Source: LMUY01 sp965199555
GTDB lineage: Bacteria; Pseudomonadota; Alphaproteobacteria; Acetobacterales; Acetobacteraceae
Reading direction: 5' to 3'
Assembly (NCBI GenBank): GCA_965199555.1
Contig: CBDASJ010000007.1
Coordinates: 1-64,000, forward strand
DNA length: 64,000 nt
Shown here in pieces: positions 41,811 through 50,719 of the stretch. The notes beneath the pieces were generated by a model. The model saw only the letters and a program-made list of their open reading frames with translations. It searched no databases and was not told where the DNA came from. Each line of letters opens with the position of its first letter. Position 1 is the first letter of the stretch. Both the position numbers and the translations under genes were made by a program.

Positions 41811-41981
41811 AGCGGCGGGGCGCTGTTATCATCCGTTGCCGGGGGATGCAATCGCTTCGGGGCGTCGGCGGCTCTCCAGCTGTAGGGCAGTGTCAAACGA
41901 AGGGACCAACCCAACCATGGTGGAGGCAATGTTCGCGGCCTGGCGCGCTTGGCAGCTCGTAGTCTGCCGGAGGGTTGTCGC

Positions 41982-42995
41982 GTGAAACGTTGGTGGGCTT
42001 GGCCGCTCGTGGTGGCGTGTGCGGGTCAGCCGGTGTGGGCGGCGGATGAGGTTGCGCCGAACCACCGGCCGGTGAAGGCGGTTGCCCCGGCGCGTCTCGC
42101 CGTGGGCGCGCTGGGCAGCTTGCCGCTATACGTTTCCCGCGACTGGTCCGCGCCGTTGCCAGGCGTGACCCGGGCAGTGCTGGTGCTGCACGGCCGGTTG
42201 CGGGATGCGGATGTCTATTACCGCTCCGCCCTGCGTGCGCAGGAGGCTGCGGGTGACGCCGGCCGCGCGACGATCATGATCGTTCCGCAATTCCTCGGCA
42301 CCATCGATGCGGAGGCCTACCACCTCCCGCCGGACACGCTGCGCTGGACGTTGGAGGGGTGGGAAGGCGGCGATCCGGCGCTCGGCCCGGCGCCCGCCAG
42401 CTCCTTTGCCGCGCTGGACGCGATCCTGGCCCGGCTGGCGGACCGGCGGATCTTCCCGGACCTCACCCAAGTGGTGGTGGCCGGGCATTCCGGCGGCGCG
42501 CAGGTGGTGCAACGCTACGCCATTGCCGGCAAGGGCGAGCCGGCGTTGCAGGCGGTGGGGGTCGGCGTGCGCTACGTGGTGGCGAACCCGTCTTCCTACG
42601 CTTACTTCGACGCCGCGCGTCCGGTGCCGTCCGTGGCCGCCGCTTGTCCGGGCTACGACAACTGGAAATACGGCATGCAGCACCGCCCCGACTACCTGGC
42701 CGCACCCACCGCGGCCGGCCTGGAGCAGGCCTATGTCGCGCGCCGGGTGATCTACCTGCTGGGGACGCTGGACACCAACCCGAACCACCCGGCGCTGGAC
42801 AAGAGCTGCATGGCCGAAGCGCAGGGGCCGTATCGCTATGCGCGCGGCCACGCCTATGCCGCCACAATGCAGGCGCGAAACAACGGCACGCCCGCTCACA
42901 GCCTGCACGACGTGCCCGGGGTGGGGCATGACGGCGACAGGATGCTGACCTCCGCCTGCGGGCTGAGCGCGCTGTTTGACCTGCCGGGCTGCTGA
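41982..42995 (+). CDS. Secreted alpha/beta-hydrolase-like protein
   Basis: About 337 residues from GTG 41982, preceded by GGAGGG at 7 bases; an upstream ATG at 41949 would bury the signal peptide. The N-terminus VKRWWAWPLVVACAGQPVWA is a signal peptide with an AxA-type cleavage site. The body has RAVLVLHGRLRDADVYYRSA (oxyanion strand), VVVAGHSGGAQVVQRYA with the nucleophile serine in GHSGG, and a late HDVPGVGHDGDRM with the candidate histidine. It is a predicted periplasmic esterase or hydrolase of unknown substrate. It is the first gene beyond the tRNA and is followed within 65 bases by a solute-binding protein gene. Confidence 0.75.
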   Translation: MKRWWAWPLVVACAGQPVWAADEVAPNHRPVKAVAPARLAVGALGSLPLYVSRDWSAPLPGVTRAVLVLHGRLRDADVYYRSALRAQEAAGDAGRATIMIVPQFLGTIDAEAYHLPPDTLRWTLEGWEGGDPALGPAPASSFAALDAILARLADRRIFPDLTQVVVAGHSGGAQVVQRYAIAGKGEPALQAVGVGVRYVVANPSSYAYFDAARPVPSVAAACPGYDNWKYGMQHRPDYLAAPTAAGLEQAYVARRVIYLLGTLDTNPNHPALDKSCMAEAQGPYRYARGHAYAATMQARNNGTPAHSLHDVPGVGHDGDRMLTSACGLSALFDLPGC

Positions 42996-43058
42996 GCCCC
43001 CGGCTTGCTGCCGTCCGACCCGAATGGCATCGTCGCGCGTCATCTCCTGGAGTTCGCC

Positions 43059-44654
43059 GTGAAACGACGCACCTTGCTTGGCACGGCGGCTGCCGCGGCT
43101 GGCCTGTCTGGCCTGGCGGCGCCGCATCTGGCGCGGGGGCAGGGCGCCCGGCTGTTGCGCTTCATTCCCCAGGCGGATCTGTCCACGCTCGACCCGCATT
43201 GGAACACGGCATATGTCACGCGCAACCACGGCTTCATGGTGTTCGACACGCTGTATGGCGTGGACAGCGCGTTCACCGTGTCCGGCCAGATGGTCGCCGG
43301 GCACGTCGCCGAAGATGGCGGCAAGCGATGGACGCTCACCCTCCGAGACGGGCTGATGTGGCATGACGGCACGCCGGTGCTGGCGCGGGATTGCGTTGCC
43401 AGCATCCGGCGCTGGGGCACCAAGGACGCGTTCGGCCAGGTGCTGCTGGCGGCGACGGACGAACTCTCGGCGCCGGACGACCGCCGCATCGTGTTCCGCT
43501 TGAAGCAGCCATTCGCGCTGCTGCCGGACGCGTTGGGCAAGACCGGCGTCTACATGCCGGCCATGATGCCGGAGCGGCTGGCCAAAACCGACGCCAACAC
43601 GCAGGTGACGGAGATGGTCGGCAGCGGGCCGTTCCGCTTCAAGGCGGATGAGCGGGTGTCCGGCGCCCGCGCCGTTTACGAGCGGTTCGACGGCTACGTC
43701 CCACTGCAATCCGGCACGCCATCCGGCACCGCCGGCCCGAAGGTCGCGTATCTCGACCGTGTGGTGTGGACCACCACGCCGGACCCGTCCACAGCCAGCG
43801 CCGCGCTGCAGGCGGGCGAAACCGATTGGTGGGAGTTCGCCAGCGCCGACCTGGTGCCGCTGCTGCGCCGGAACAACCGCATCAAGGTCGCGGTGCAGGA
43901 CCCGGTGGGCCAAGTCGCGCTGTTGCGGATGAACTGGCTGCAGCCGCCGTTCAACAACCCGGCGATCCGCCGCGTGGTGTTGCACGCCGTCGTCCAGTCC
44001 GAGTTCCTGACCGCGATGATGGGCGACGACCGCTCGCTGTGGCACGACGCCGCCGGCGCGTTCACGCCGGGCACCCCGCTGGCCAACGATGCCGGCATGG
44101 CGGCCATCACCGCGCCGCGCGACTGGGACCGGCTGAAGCAGGACTTGAAGGAGGCCGGCTACAAGGGCGAGACGGTGGCGCTGATCGTGCCGGCGGACTT
44201 CCCCAACCTGAAGGCGCTTGCCGACGTCGGCGCCGACATGCTGCGGCGCATCGGCATGACGGTCGACTACCAGGCCATGGATTGGGGTACGCTGCTGACC
44301 CGGCGCGCCAAGAAGGACCCGGTGTCGGAAGGCGGCTGGAGCCTGTTCTTCACCTTCAGCGGCGGCGTCGACCAGATGACGCCGGCGACCCAGTTGATGA
44401 TGCGCGGCAACGGCGCCAATGCCTGGTTCGGCTGGCCCGACGACCCGAAGCTGGAGGAGTTGCGCGCCGCCTGGTTCGCCGCGCCCGACGCGGCGGCGCA
44501 GAAGCAGGTGGCGGAACAACTGCAGCTTCGGGTGTTCGAAACGGTGCCATTTGTGCCGCTCGGCCAGTATTTCCAGCCGACTGCCTATCGCACCACGCTG
44601 AGCGGGATGCTCAGCGGCTTCGCCACCTTCTGGAACGTCAAGAAGGAGGCATGA
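43059..44654 (+). CDS. ABC transporter substrate-binding protein, family 5 (peptide/oligopeptide type)
   Basis: About 531 residues from GTG 43059, with GGAG 6 bases upstream. The N-terminus VKRRTLLGTAAAAAGLSGLA contains a twin-arginine-like RR with hydrophobic core, so export via Tat is possible. Typical SBP_bac_5 elements: LRFIPQADLSTLDPHWNTAY, GKRWTLTLRDGLMWHDGTPV, GSGPFRFKADERV and NPAIRRVVLHAV. It would bind peptides or similar solutes in the periplasm for an ABC importer; permease and ATPase genes are not adjacent. The stop overlaps the start of the HutD-like gene. Confidence 0.85.
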   Translation: MKRRTLLGTAAAAAGLSGLAAPHLARGQGARLLRFIPQADLSTLDPHWNTAYVTRNHGFMVFDTLYGVDSAFTVSGQMVAGHVAEDGGKRWTLTLRDGLMWHDGTPVLARDCVASIRRWGTKDAFGQVLLAATDELSAPDDRRIVFRLKQPFALLPDALGKTGVYMPAMMPERLAKTDANTQVTEMVGSGPFRFKADERVSGARAVYERFDGYVPLQSGTPSGTAGPKVAYLDRVVWTTTPDPSTASAALQAGETDWWEFASADLVPLLRRNNRIKVAVQDPVGQVALLRMNWLQPPFNNPAIRRVVLHAVVQSEFLTAMMGDDRSLWHDAAGAFTPGTPLANDAGMAAITAPRDWDRLKQDLKEAGYKGETVALIVPADFPNLKALADVGADMLRRIGMTVDYQAMDWGTLLTRRAKKDPVSEGGWSLFFTFSGGVDQMTPATQLMMRGNGANAWFGWPDDPKLEELRAAWFAAPDAAAQKQVAEQLQLRVFETVPFVPLGQYFQPTAYRTTLSGMLSGFATFWNVKKEA

Positions 44655-45208
44655 TGCCGGAGATCATCCGCTTCGCCAGCTTGCCCGTGTCCCCCTGGCA
44701 CAATGGTGCCGGGCGCAAGGCGGACATCGCCGCCACCGCCGGATGGAGCGTCGGTTTCGCTTGGCTGGATCGGGATGCGCCGTTCTCGGACCTGTCAGGC
44801 CGCGACCGGACGATCACCCTGGTGGACGGGCCGGGCTTCACCCTGGGGTTCGCCGACCAGCCCGCGTTGCGCGTGACGGAGCCGTTCCGCCCGGCGGCGT
44901 TCGACGGCGGCTGGCCGGCGCATTGCACGCTGGCGAGCGGCCCGGGGCTGGTACTGAACGCGATGACGCTGCGGGCGCAGTTCCGCCACAGCGTCACGGT
45001 GTTCCAGGCCGACGCCACGGCGGAGGTGGTGCCCGATCCTGCCGCGGCCTTCTTCATGGTCCTGCTGAGGGGGACCGCGACGATGGCGGGGGCGGCGGAC
45101 ACCATGCAGCCCAGGGACGCGGTCCAGGCCGACCGCCCGTTTGCCCTCCGCGCCAGCGCCGGCGCGCTTGCCTGCGCGATCACTGTCACGGCCCTGCCGG
45201 CAGCCTAG
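44651..45208 (+). CDS. hutD: HutD-family protein
   Basis: A 185-residue cupin-like protein starting at ATG 44651 (or ATG 44654), overlapping the preceding stop. It begins PEIIRFASLPVSPWHNGAGR, matches the HutD pattern (PW.NG.G.T), and continues WSVGFAWLDRDAPFSDLSGR and RTITLVDGPGF. HutD is associated with histidine utilisation and is thought to regulate or tune it, but no hut enzymes are in view. Co-expression with the solute-binding protein suggests a role in amino-acid or peptide use. Confidence 0.75.
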   Translation: MMPEIIRFASLPVSPWHNGAGRKADIAATAGWSVGFAWLDRDAPFSDLSGRDRTITLVDGPGFTLGFADQPALRVTEPFRPAAFDGGWPAHCTLASGPGLVLNAMTLRAQFRHSVTVFQADATAEVVPDPAAAFFMVLLRGTATMAGAADTMQPRDAVQADRPFALRASAGALACAITVTALPAA

Positions 45209-45543
45209 CGGCGATAGCGGGGGTGATACGCCGGTCGATGATAGACAGGCCGGTGATAAGCAAAGCGGCGGTGGAAGGCAGGCCGCGCGTAGGAGCGGCG
45301 GGCAACGTACCCGTAATACCGTGAACGCGCGACGCCGGTCCGCCTGAAACGCCGCGCCGCATAGCTGTGATAGTACCGGCGGCTGGGGTACGCCCCGCTG
45401 CTTCGGCCGCCGCCGGAGGGTGTCGCCGTCAGCGCTTCCAGCGACAGCTTGTTCAACTGGTCGGCCGTGGCCTGCGCACGGGCCGGGCCCGGCGGCGGCA
45501 ACAGGCAGCCGGCCAGCAGGGCGAGGAACAGGAAACGTCGCAT
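45205..45543 (-). CDS. Small secreted Arg/Tyr-rich protein
   Basis: A 112-residue protein starting MRRFLFLALLAGCLLPPPGP, a signal peptide, possibly lipoprotein-like (LLAGC). The mature part is almost entirely repeats of R, Y and H with proline (for example RPVYHRPAYHPRYRR), so it is basic and probably disordered. Its 3' end overlaps the hutD end by four bases on the opposite strand. No relatives known to me. The start at 45543 is chosen because the signal peptide begins there; an upstream frame to 45612 exists. Confidence 0.55.
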   Translation of the reverse strand: MRRFLFLALLAGCLLPPPGPARAQATADQLNKLSLEALTATPSGGGRSSGAYPSRRYYHSYAARRFRRTGVARSRYYGYVARRSYARPAFHRRFAYHRPVYHRPAYHPRYRR

Positions 45544-45726
45544 GGTGCTTTCACCCCAGATCGAAGCCGCGGCGATACATGCCGGCCCTTCGTGGCGCAA
45601 TCTTGACGGCACCGACCCCTGAGACCATAACGCCCGCCCGGATGCATGGGCATCCCGCCCCTATGGGGGCACCGCCGCTCCGCGATGGTCGCGCAGCGGC
45701 GCGTTGGTCGTTGTGGAGCGTGCACC

Positions 45727-47103
45727 ATGTTCGACAGCCTGTCGAGCAAGCTGAACGGCGTTTTCGAAGGGCTGCGCAAGCGCGGCCGCTTGTCGGAAAT
45801 CGACATTGCCGAGGCGCTGCGCGAGGTCCGCCTCGCGTTGCTGGAAGCCGACGTCGCCCTCCCGGTGGTCAAGGACTTCATCACCAAGGTCCGCGAGCAG
45901 GCCACCCAGATCGAGGTGCTGGACAGCGTTGCCCCGGGCCAGCAGGTCATCAAGGTGGTGAACGACGTCATGGTGGAGGCGCTGGGCGGCGCCGGGGCCG
46001 TCCCGTTGAACCTGGCCGCGTCCGCGCCGGTGCCGATCCTGATGGTCGGCTTGCAGGGCTCCGGCAAGACCACGACCTCCGGCAAGATCGCGCTGCGGCT
46101 GACGCAACGGGAAAAGCGCAAGGTGCTGTTGGCCTCGCTCGATACGCAGCGGCCGGCGGCGCAACTGCAGTTGCAGCAACTGGCGCACCGCGCGGGTGTC
46201 GCCAGCCTGCCGATCGTCGCCGGGCAAACGCCGGTGGAGATTGCTCGGCGTGCCATGGAAACCGGGCGGCGCGAAGTCTACGACGTGGTGATCCTGGACA
46301 CTGCCGGGCGCCTGTCCATCGACGCCGCACTGATGGACGAGGTGCGCGCCATCCGCGCCGAAACCAGCCCGGCGGAAACGCTGCTGGTGGTGGATGCCAT
46401 GACCGGCCAGGACGCCGTCAACACGGCCCGCGCCTTCAACGAGGCGCTCGGCATCACCGGCATCGTCATGACCCGCATGGACGGCGATGCCCGCGGCGGC
46501 GCGGCGTTGTCCATGCGCGCGATCACCGGCGCGCCGATCAAGCTCACCGGTTCCGGCGAGAAGATCGATGCGCTGGAGGAATTCCACCCCGAGCGTGTCG
46601 CCGGCCGCATCCTGGGCATGGGCGACATCGTCGGCCTGGTGGAAAAGGCCGCCGAAACGGTCGACGAGGAGGAGGCCGAGAAGCTCGCCGCCAAGATGAT
46701 GGCCGGCAAGTTCGACCTCGACGACTACGCCAAGCAGTTGAAGCAGATCACCAAGATGGGTTCGATCTCCTCCATCGTCGGCATGCTGCCCGGCATGGGC
46801 GCGGCCAAGGAAGCGTTGGAGAACGCCAACGTCGACAAGACGGTGCTGGCCAGGCAGGGGGCCATGATTTCCTCCATGACCATGAAGGAGCGGCGGACCC
46901 CCGACATCATCAAGGCGAGCCGCAAGAAGCGCATCGCCGCCGGCTCCGGCACCACGGTGCAGGACGTCAACAAGCTGCTGAAGCAGTTCGATGACATGTC
47001 CACCATGATGAAGAAGATGCGCAAGCTGGGGCAGAAGGGGCTGATGCGCCACGGCCTGGGCGCGATCATGCCGAAAAGCATGCAGCAGCGTCGCCCGTAT
47101 TAA
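45727..47103 (+). CDS. ffh: Signal recognition particle protein Ffh
   Basis: A 458-residue GTPase. N domain MFDSLSSKLNGVFEGLRKRG; G domain with GLQGSGKTTTSGKIALRL (G1), DTQRPAAQLQLQQL (G2), ILDTAGRLSIDA (G3), TRMDGDARGGAAL (G4); methionine-rich M domain from about residue 330 (MMAGKFDLDDYAKQLKQITK onward). It binds signal sequences on the ribosome and 4.5S RNA, then docks with FtsY. Start ATG 45727; an upstream in-frame extension is unlike the family. It leads the ffh-rpsP-rimM-trmD-rplS cluster. Confidence 0.97.
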   Translation: MFDSLSSKLNGVFEGLRKRGRLSEIDIAEALREVRLALLEADVALPVVKDFITKVREQATQIEVLDSVAPGQQVIKVVNDVMVEALGGAGAVPLNLAASAPVPILMVGLQGSGKTTTSGKIALRLTQREKRKVLLASLDTQRPAAQLQLQQLAHRAGVASLPIVAGQTPVEIARRAMETGRREVYDVVILDTAGRLSIDAALMDEVRAIRAETSPAETLLVVDAMTGQDAVNTARAFNEALGITGIVMTRMDGDARGGAALSMRAITGAPIKLTGSGEKIDALEEFHPERVAGRILGMGDIVGLVEKAAETVDEEEAEKLAAKMMAGKFDLDDYAKQLKQITKMGSISSIVGMLPGMGAAKEALENANVDKTVLARQGAMISSMTMKERRTPDIIKASRKKRIAAGSGTTVQDVNKLLKQFDDMSTMMKKMRKLGQKGLMRHGLGAIMPKSMQQRRPY

Positions 47104-47130
47104 TCCAACATCACCACAAGGATCGAGTGC

Positions 47131-47466
47131 ATGGGACTGAAGATTCGCCTGGCCCGCGCGGGCGCCAAGAAGCGGCCGTACTACCACATCGTGGTGGCCG
47201 ACAGCCGCTCGCCGCGGGACGGCCGCTTCATCGAGAAGCTCGGCAGCTACAATCCGATGCTGCCGGCCGAGCATGGTGACCGCGTGCACCTGCAAGGCGA
47301 CCGCATCCTGCATTGGCTGGACGAGGGCGCGCTGCCGACGGACCGCGTCGCCCGCTTCCTGGGCCGTGCCGGGCTGGCGCCGATGCCCGCCTACAAGGAG
47401 CAGCCCATCCAGTCCGCCCCGAAGAAGAAGGCGCAGGAACGCGCCAAGGCAGCCGCCGAGGCCTGA
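47131..47466 (+). CDS. rpsP: 30S ribosomal protein S16
   Basis: A 111-residue protein starting MGLKIRLARAGAKKRPYYHI, with VADSRSPRDGRFIEKLGSYN, the S16 core. S16 helps assemble the 30S body. The alanine/lysine-rich C-terminal tail (SAPKKKAQERAKAAAEA) is typical of alphaproteobacteria. It lies 27 bases after ffh, and its stop overlaps rimM (TGATG). Confidence 0.97.
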   Translation: MGLKIRLARAGAKKRPYYHIVVADSRSPRDGRFIEKLGSYNPMLPAEHGDRVHLQGDRILHWLDEGALPTDRVARFLGRAGLAPMPAYKEQPIQSAPKKKAQERAKAAAEA

Positions 47467-48062
47467 TGCCCGACGCGCTCATACTGTTGGGCGTGGTAGG
47501 CCGGCCGCATGGCGTGCGAGGGCTGGTCCACGTGGCCAGCTACACCGCCGACCCGCTGGACCTGGCCGCCTACGGGCCGCTGGTCGATGACGGGGGGCGT
47601 CGCTGGAGCCTGGCCTGGCGCGGCGCCGGCGTCGCGGAGCTGCGCGATGCGGACGGCCGTGCCGTGACGGACCGCAACGCGGCCGAGCGGCTGGTGAACA
47701 CGCGCCTCTCCATCGAGCGGAACCGGCTGCCGCCGCCGGACGAGGATGAGTTCTACCTGGCCGACTTGGTCGGGCTGGCGGCGGTAACCGCGGACGGTGC
47801 GCCGCTCGGCCCGGTAGCGGCGGTGCACGATTACGGTGCCGGCGCCAGCCTGGAAATCCTGGCGGGAGGCCGGCCGCTGCTGGTCCCCTTCACCCACGCC
47901 TGCGTACCGAAGGTGGACATCGCCGCCGCTCGCATCGTCGTCGTCTTGCCGGACGAGGTGGTGGTCGCAACCGACGCCCCTCCATCTACCGAGGAGGCCG
48001 TCATGCTCCCTCTCTCGCCGGGAGAGGGTCGCGGCCACAGCCAAGACAACGCGCCGTCATGA
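47466..48062 (+). CDS. rimM: Ribosome maturation factor RimM
   Basis: A 198-residue 16S rRNA processing factor. The N-terminal beta-barrel begins LILLGVVGRPHGVRGLVHVA, and the PRC-barrel follows (EDEFYLADLVGLAAVTADGA, LLVPFTHACVPKVD). RimM acts in 30S head assembly with S19. The family normally ends near residue 175; the last 20 codons (LPLSPGEGRGHSQDNAPS) are encoded by a CCCTCTC...GAGAGGG palindrome and its flank, apparently a repeat insertion that extended the protein. It overlaps rpsP and trmD at its ends. Confidence 0.93.
   Translation: MPDALILLGVVGRPHGVRGLVHVASYTADPLDLAAYGPLVDDGGRRWSLAWRGAGVAELRDADGRAVTDRNAAERLVNTRLSIERNRLPPPDEDEFYLADLVGLAAVTADGAPLGPVAAVHDYGAGASLEILAGGRPLLVPFTHACVPKVDIAAARIVVVLPDEVVVATDAPPSTEEAVMLPLSPGEGRGHSQDNAPS
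48008..48028 (+). repeat. REP-like palindrome inside the 3' end of rimM
   Basis: CCCTCTC (48008-48014) pairs with GAGAGGG (48022-48028) around a 7-base loop. A closely similar palindrome is at 57539-57559. Such 'ccctctc...gagaggg' hairpins are common dispersed repeats in GC-rich proteobacteria. Here it is translated as the RimM tail. Confidence 0.65.
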
Positions 48063-48760
48063 CCTGGCGCGCCACCGCCCTCACCCTGTTCCCGGACATG
48101 TTCCCGGGCCCGCTCGCCGGCTCGCTGGCCGGGCGAGGACTGGCAGCCGGCATCTGGTCGCTGGACACGCACGACATCCGCTCCGCCGGGTTGGGCCGGC
48201 ACCGCAGCGTGGATGATGCGCCGTTCGGGGGCGGGGCAGGGATGGTGATGCGGCCGGACGTGGTGGACGCCGGCATCGCCGCCGTGGCCGATGGGCGCCC
48301 GCTGCTGTTTCTCACCCCGCGCGGCCGCCCGTTCCGGCAGGCGGACGCGGTACGGCTGGCGGCGGGGCCGGGCGCGATCCTGCTGTGCGGACGCTTCGAA
48401 GGCGTCGACCAGCGCGTGATCGAGGCACGTGGTGCCGACGAGGTCAGCGTCGGGGACTACGTGCTGTCCGGCGGCGAGTTGGCGGCCATGATCGTGCTGG
48501 ACAGTTGCGTCCGCCTGCTGCCCGGCATCATGGGTGCGGCGGACAGCGCGGTGGAAGAAAGCTTCAACGGCGGCCTGCTGGAATACCCCCATTACACCCG
48601 CCCGGCCGAATGGCAGGGGCGCGCCGTGCCGGACGTGCTGCGCAGCGGCGACCACGCCGCCATTACGCGCTGGCGTCGCGACCGTGCGGAAGAAACCACG
48701 CGGGCTCGCAGGCCGGACCTGCTGGCCCGCCCCGTTGCATCCGGCGTCACAGCGCCGTAA
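48059..48760 (+). CDS. trmD: tRNA (guanine-N1)-methyltransferase TrmD
   Basis: A 233-residue SPOUT methyltransferase that makes m1G37 in tRNAs and so prevents frameshifting. It has WRATALTLFPDMFPGPLAGS, VDDAPFGGGAGMVMRPDV, LLCGRFEGVDQRVIEA and GDYVLSGGELAAMIVLDS, the trefoil-knot SAM site, and a C-terminal EWQGRAVPDVLRSGDHAAI. The ATG overlaps the rimM stop region by four bases. Length and motifs are standard. Confidence 0.96.
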   Translation: MTWRATALTLFPDMFPGPLAGSLAGRGLAAGIWSLDTHDIRSAGLGRHRSVDDAPFGGGAGMVMRPDVVDAGIAAVADGRPLLFLTPRGRPFRQADAVRLAAGPGAILLCGRFEGVDQRVIEARGADEVSVGDYVLSGGELAAMIVLDSCVRLLPGIMGAADSAVEESFNGGLLEYPHYTRPAEWQGRAVPDVLRSGDHAAITRWRRDRAEETTRARRPDLLARPVASGVTAP

Positions 48761-48784
48761 CAGATCGCGAGAAGGACGAAGACC

Positions 48785-49204
48785 ATGAACCTCATCCAGG
48801 AATACGAGGCCGGCGAGATCGCCCGCCTGACCGCCGCGCGGGCGGTGCCGGAGTTCACGCCCGGCGACACCCTCCGCGTGTCGGTGAACATCAAGGAAGG
48901 CGAGCGCTCCCGCGTGCAGGCCTTCGAAGGCGTGTGCATCGCCCGGTCCAACAAGGGGCTGAACAGCAACTTCACCGTGCGCAAGATCAGCTATGGCGAA
49001 GGTGTGGAGCGCGTGTTTCCGCTTTACGCACCGACCATCGCGGCGATCGACGTGGTGCGCCGCGGCGACGTGCGCCGGGCCAAGCTGTATTACCTGCGCG
49101 GCCGCCGCGGCAAATCCGCCCGCATCGCGGAAAAGGCACGCGACACCAAGACCGAGGCCGCCGTCGCTCCGGAATCCAGGAGCGAGACTGCCGCCGCCGA
49201 GTAG
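48785..49204 (+). CDS. rplS: 50S ribosomal protein L19
   Basis: A 139-residue protein with MNLIQEYEAGEIARL, PEFTPGDTLRVSVNIKEG, RVQAFEGVCIAR and GVERVFPLYAPTIAAIDVVR, the L19 core that lies at the subunit interface. The C-terminal extension is lysine/alanine-rich and acidic at the end. It starts 24 bases after trmD with GAGAAGGA upstream. Confidence 0.97.
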   Translation: MNLIQEYEAGEIARLTAARAVPEFTPGDTLRVSVNIKEGERSRVQAFEGVCIARSNKGLNSNFTVRKISYGEGVERVFPLYAPTIAAIDVVRRGDVRRAKLYYLRGRRGKSARIAEKARDTKTEAAVAPESRSETAAAE

Positions 49205-49255
49205 CTACTCCAGGGCGCGGCCCTTAGACCCCGTTTTCTCCTGGTAATCAGGTGC

Positions 49256-49277
49256 CCGGAGGACGACTGTCCTCCGG
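49256..49277 (+). terminator. Hairpin between rplS and leuC
   Basis: CCGGAGGAC (49256-49264), loop GACT, GTCCTCCGG (49269-49277) is a perfect 9-bp stem with no T-tract after it. It separates the ribosomal and leucine operons and may attenuate or terminate transcription, possibly with Rho. Confidence 0.5.
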
Positions 49278-49318
49278 TGGGGTCCAGGGGCGAAGCCCTT
49301 GGAACAGGGAGAACAACA

Positions 49319-50719
49319 ATGCCGCGCACGCTGTTCGATAAAGTCTGGGACGCCCATGTCGTGGACCGGATGGAGGACGGCACCTGCGTCCTCTACATCG
49401 ACCGCCACCTCGTGCATGAGGTGACGAGCCCGCAGGCGTTCGAGGGCCTTCGCCTCGCCGGCCGCGCGGTGCGCCGGCCTGGCGCCACCATCGCCGTGGT
49501 CGACCATAACGTCCCCACCAGCGACCGCCGCGCCGGCATTGCCGAGGAAGAAAGCCGCATCCAGGTGGAAACACTGGAGCGCAACGTTTCGGAATTCGGC
49601 GTTCCCTACATCCCCTTGATGGATGCGCGGCAAGGCATCGTGCACATCATCGGGCCGGAACTCGGCATCAGCCTGCCCGGCACGACGATCGTCTGCGGCG
49701 ACAGCCACACCTCGACCCACGGCGCCCTGGGCGCGCTCGCCTTCGGCATCGGCACGTCGGAGGTGGAGCATGTGCTGGCCACCCAGACCTTGTTGCAGAA
49801 GCCGGCGAAGAACATGCTGGTGTCCGTGGAAGGCGAGCTGGCGCCTGGCATCACCGCCAAGGACGTGGTGCTGGCGATCATCGGCAAGATCGGCACGGCC
49901 GGCGGCAACGGCCACGTCATCGAATACGCCGGCAGCGCAATCCGCGGGTTGGACATGGCCGGGCGGATGACCGTGTGCAACATGTCCATCGAGGCCGGCG
50001 CCCGCGCCGGCATGATCGCCCCGGACGAGACGACGTTCGAGTACGTCCGCACCCGCCCGCAAGCGCCGAAAGGCGAGGCGCTGGAGCAGGCGATCGCCTA
50101 TTGGCGCACCCTGCCATCCGATGAAGGCGCCACCTACGACCGGGTCGTCACCCTGGATGCGGCCGACATCGTCCCGATGGTGAGCTGGGGCACCAACCCG
50201 GAAGCGGTGCTGCCGATCACCGCCGAGGTGCCCGACCCCGCCGCCTTTTCCGACCCGGCGAAGGCGGACCAGGTGCGCCGCATGCTGGACTACATGGGCC
50301 TGAAGACCGGGCAGAAGCTGGCCGAGCTGCCGATCGACGTGGTGTTCATCGGCTCCTGCACCAACAGCCGGATCGAGGATCTGCGCGCCGCCGCGGCCGT
50401 TGCCCGCGACCGCCACGTGGCACCGGGCGTGCGCGCCCTGGTCGTGCCGGGCAGCGGCCTGGTGAAGCAGCAGGCGGAGCAGGAAGGGCTGGACCAGGTG
50501 TTCCTCCAAGCCGGCTTCGAATGGCGGGAGGCCGGCTGCTCCATGTGCCTGGGGATGAACCCGGACAAGCTGACGGAAGGCCAGCGTTGCGCCAGCACCT
50601 CCAACCGGAATTTCGAAGGCCGCCAGGGTCCCGGCGGGCGCACGCATCTGCTGTCCCCCGCCATGGCCGCCGCCGCGGCTGTGACCGGCCGGTTGGCCGA
50701 TGTCCGGGAGTTCATTTGA
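49319..50719 (+). CDS. leuC: 3-isopropylmalate dehydratase large subunit
   Basis: A 466-residue aconitase-family protein that, with LeuD, converts 2- to 3-isopropylmalate in leucine synthesis. Motifs: MPRTLFDKVWDAHVVDRMED, VCGDSHTSTHGALGALAFGI, VVFIGSCTNSRIEDLRAAA (first cluster cysteine) and AGCSMCLGMNPDKL (the two others), forming the [4Fe-4S] site. Start ATG 49319 has GGGAG upstream; an ATG at 49277 is unlike the family. The stop overlaps leuD (TGATG). Confidence 0.97.
   Translation: MPRTLFDKVWDAHVVDRMEDGTCVLYIDRHLVHEVTSPQAFEGLRLAGRAVRRPGATIAVVDHNVPTSDRRAGIAEEESRIQVETLERNVSEFGVPYIPLMDARQGIVHIIGPELGISLPGTTIVCGDSHTSTHGALGALAFGIGTSEVEHVLATQTLLQKPAKNMLVSVEGELAPGITAKDVVLAIIGKIGTAGGNGHVIEYAGSAIRGLDMAGRMTVCNMSIEAGARAGMIAPDETTFEYVRTRPQAPKGEALEQAIAYWRTLPSDEGATYDRVVTLDAADIVPMVSWGTNPEAVLPITAEVPDPAAFSDPAKADQVRRMLDYMGLKTGQKLAELPIDVVFIGSCTNSRIEDLRAAAAVARDRHVAPGVRALVVPGSGLVKQQAEQEGLDQVFLQAGFEWREAGCSMCLGMNPDKLTEGQRCASTSNRNFEGRQGPGGRTHLLSPAMAAAAAVTGRLADVREFI

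Noticed and set aside
42126..44519. Long open frame on the minus strand (about 800 codons) opposite the hydrolase and solute-binding protein genes
   Set aside because: It is antisense to two well-supported genes, has R/H/G-rich composition with no motif, and is explained by high GC at third positions.
45661..47313. Minus-strand open frame of about 550 codons opposite ffh and rpsP
   Set aside because: Antisense shadow of conserved genes, histidine- and alanine-rich, no start signal or domain.
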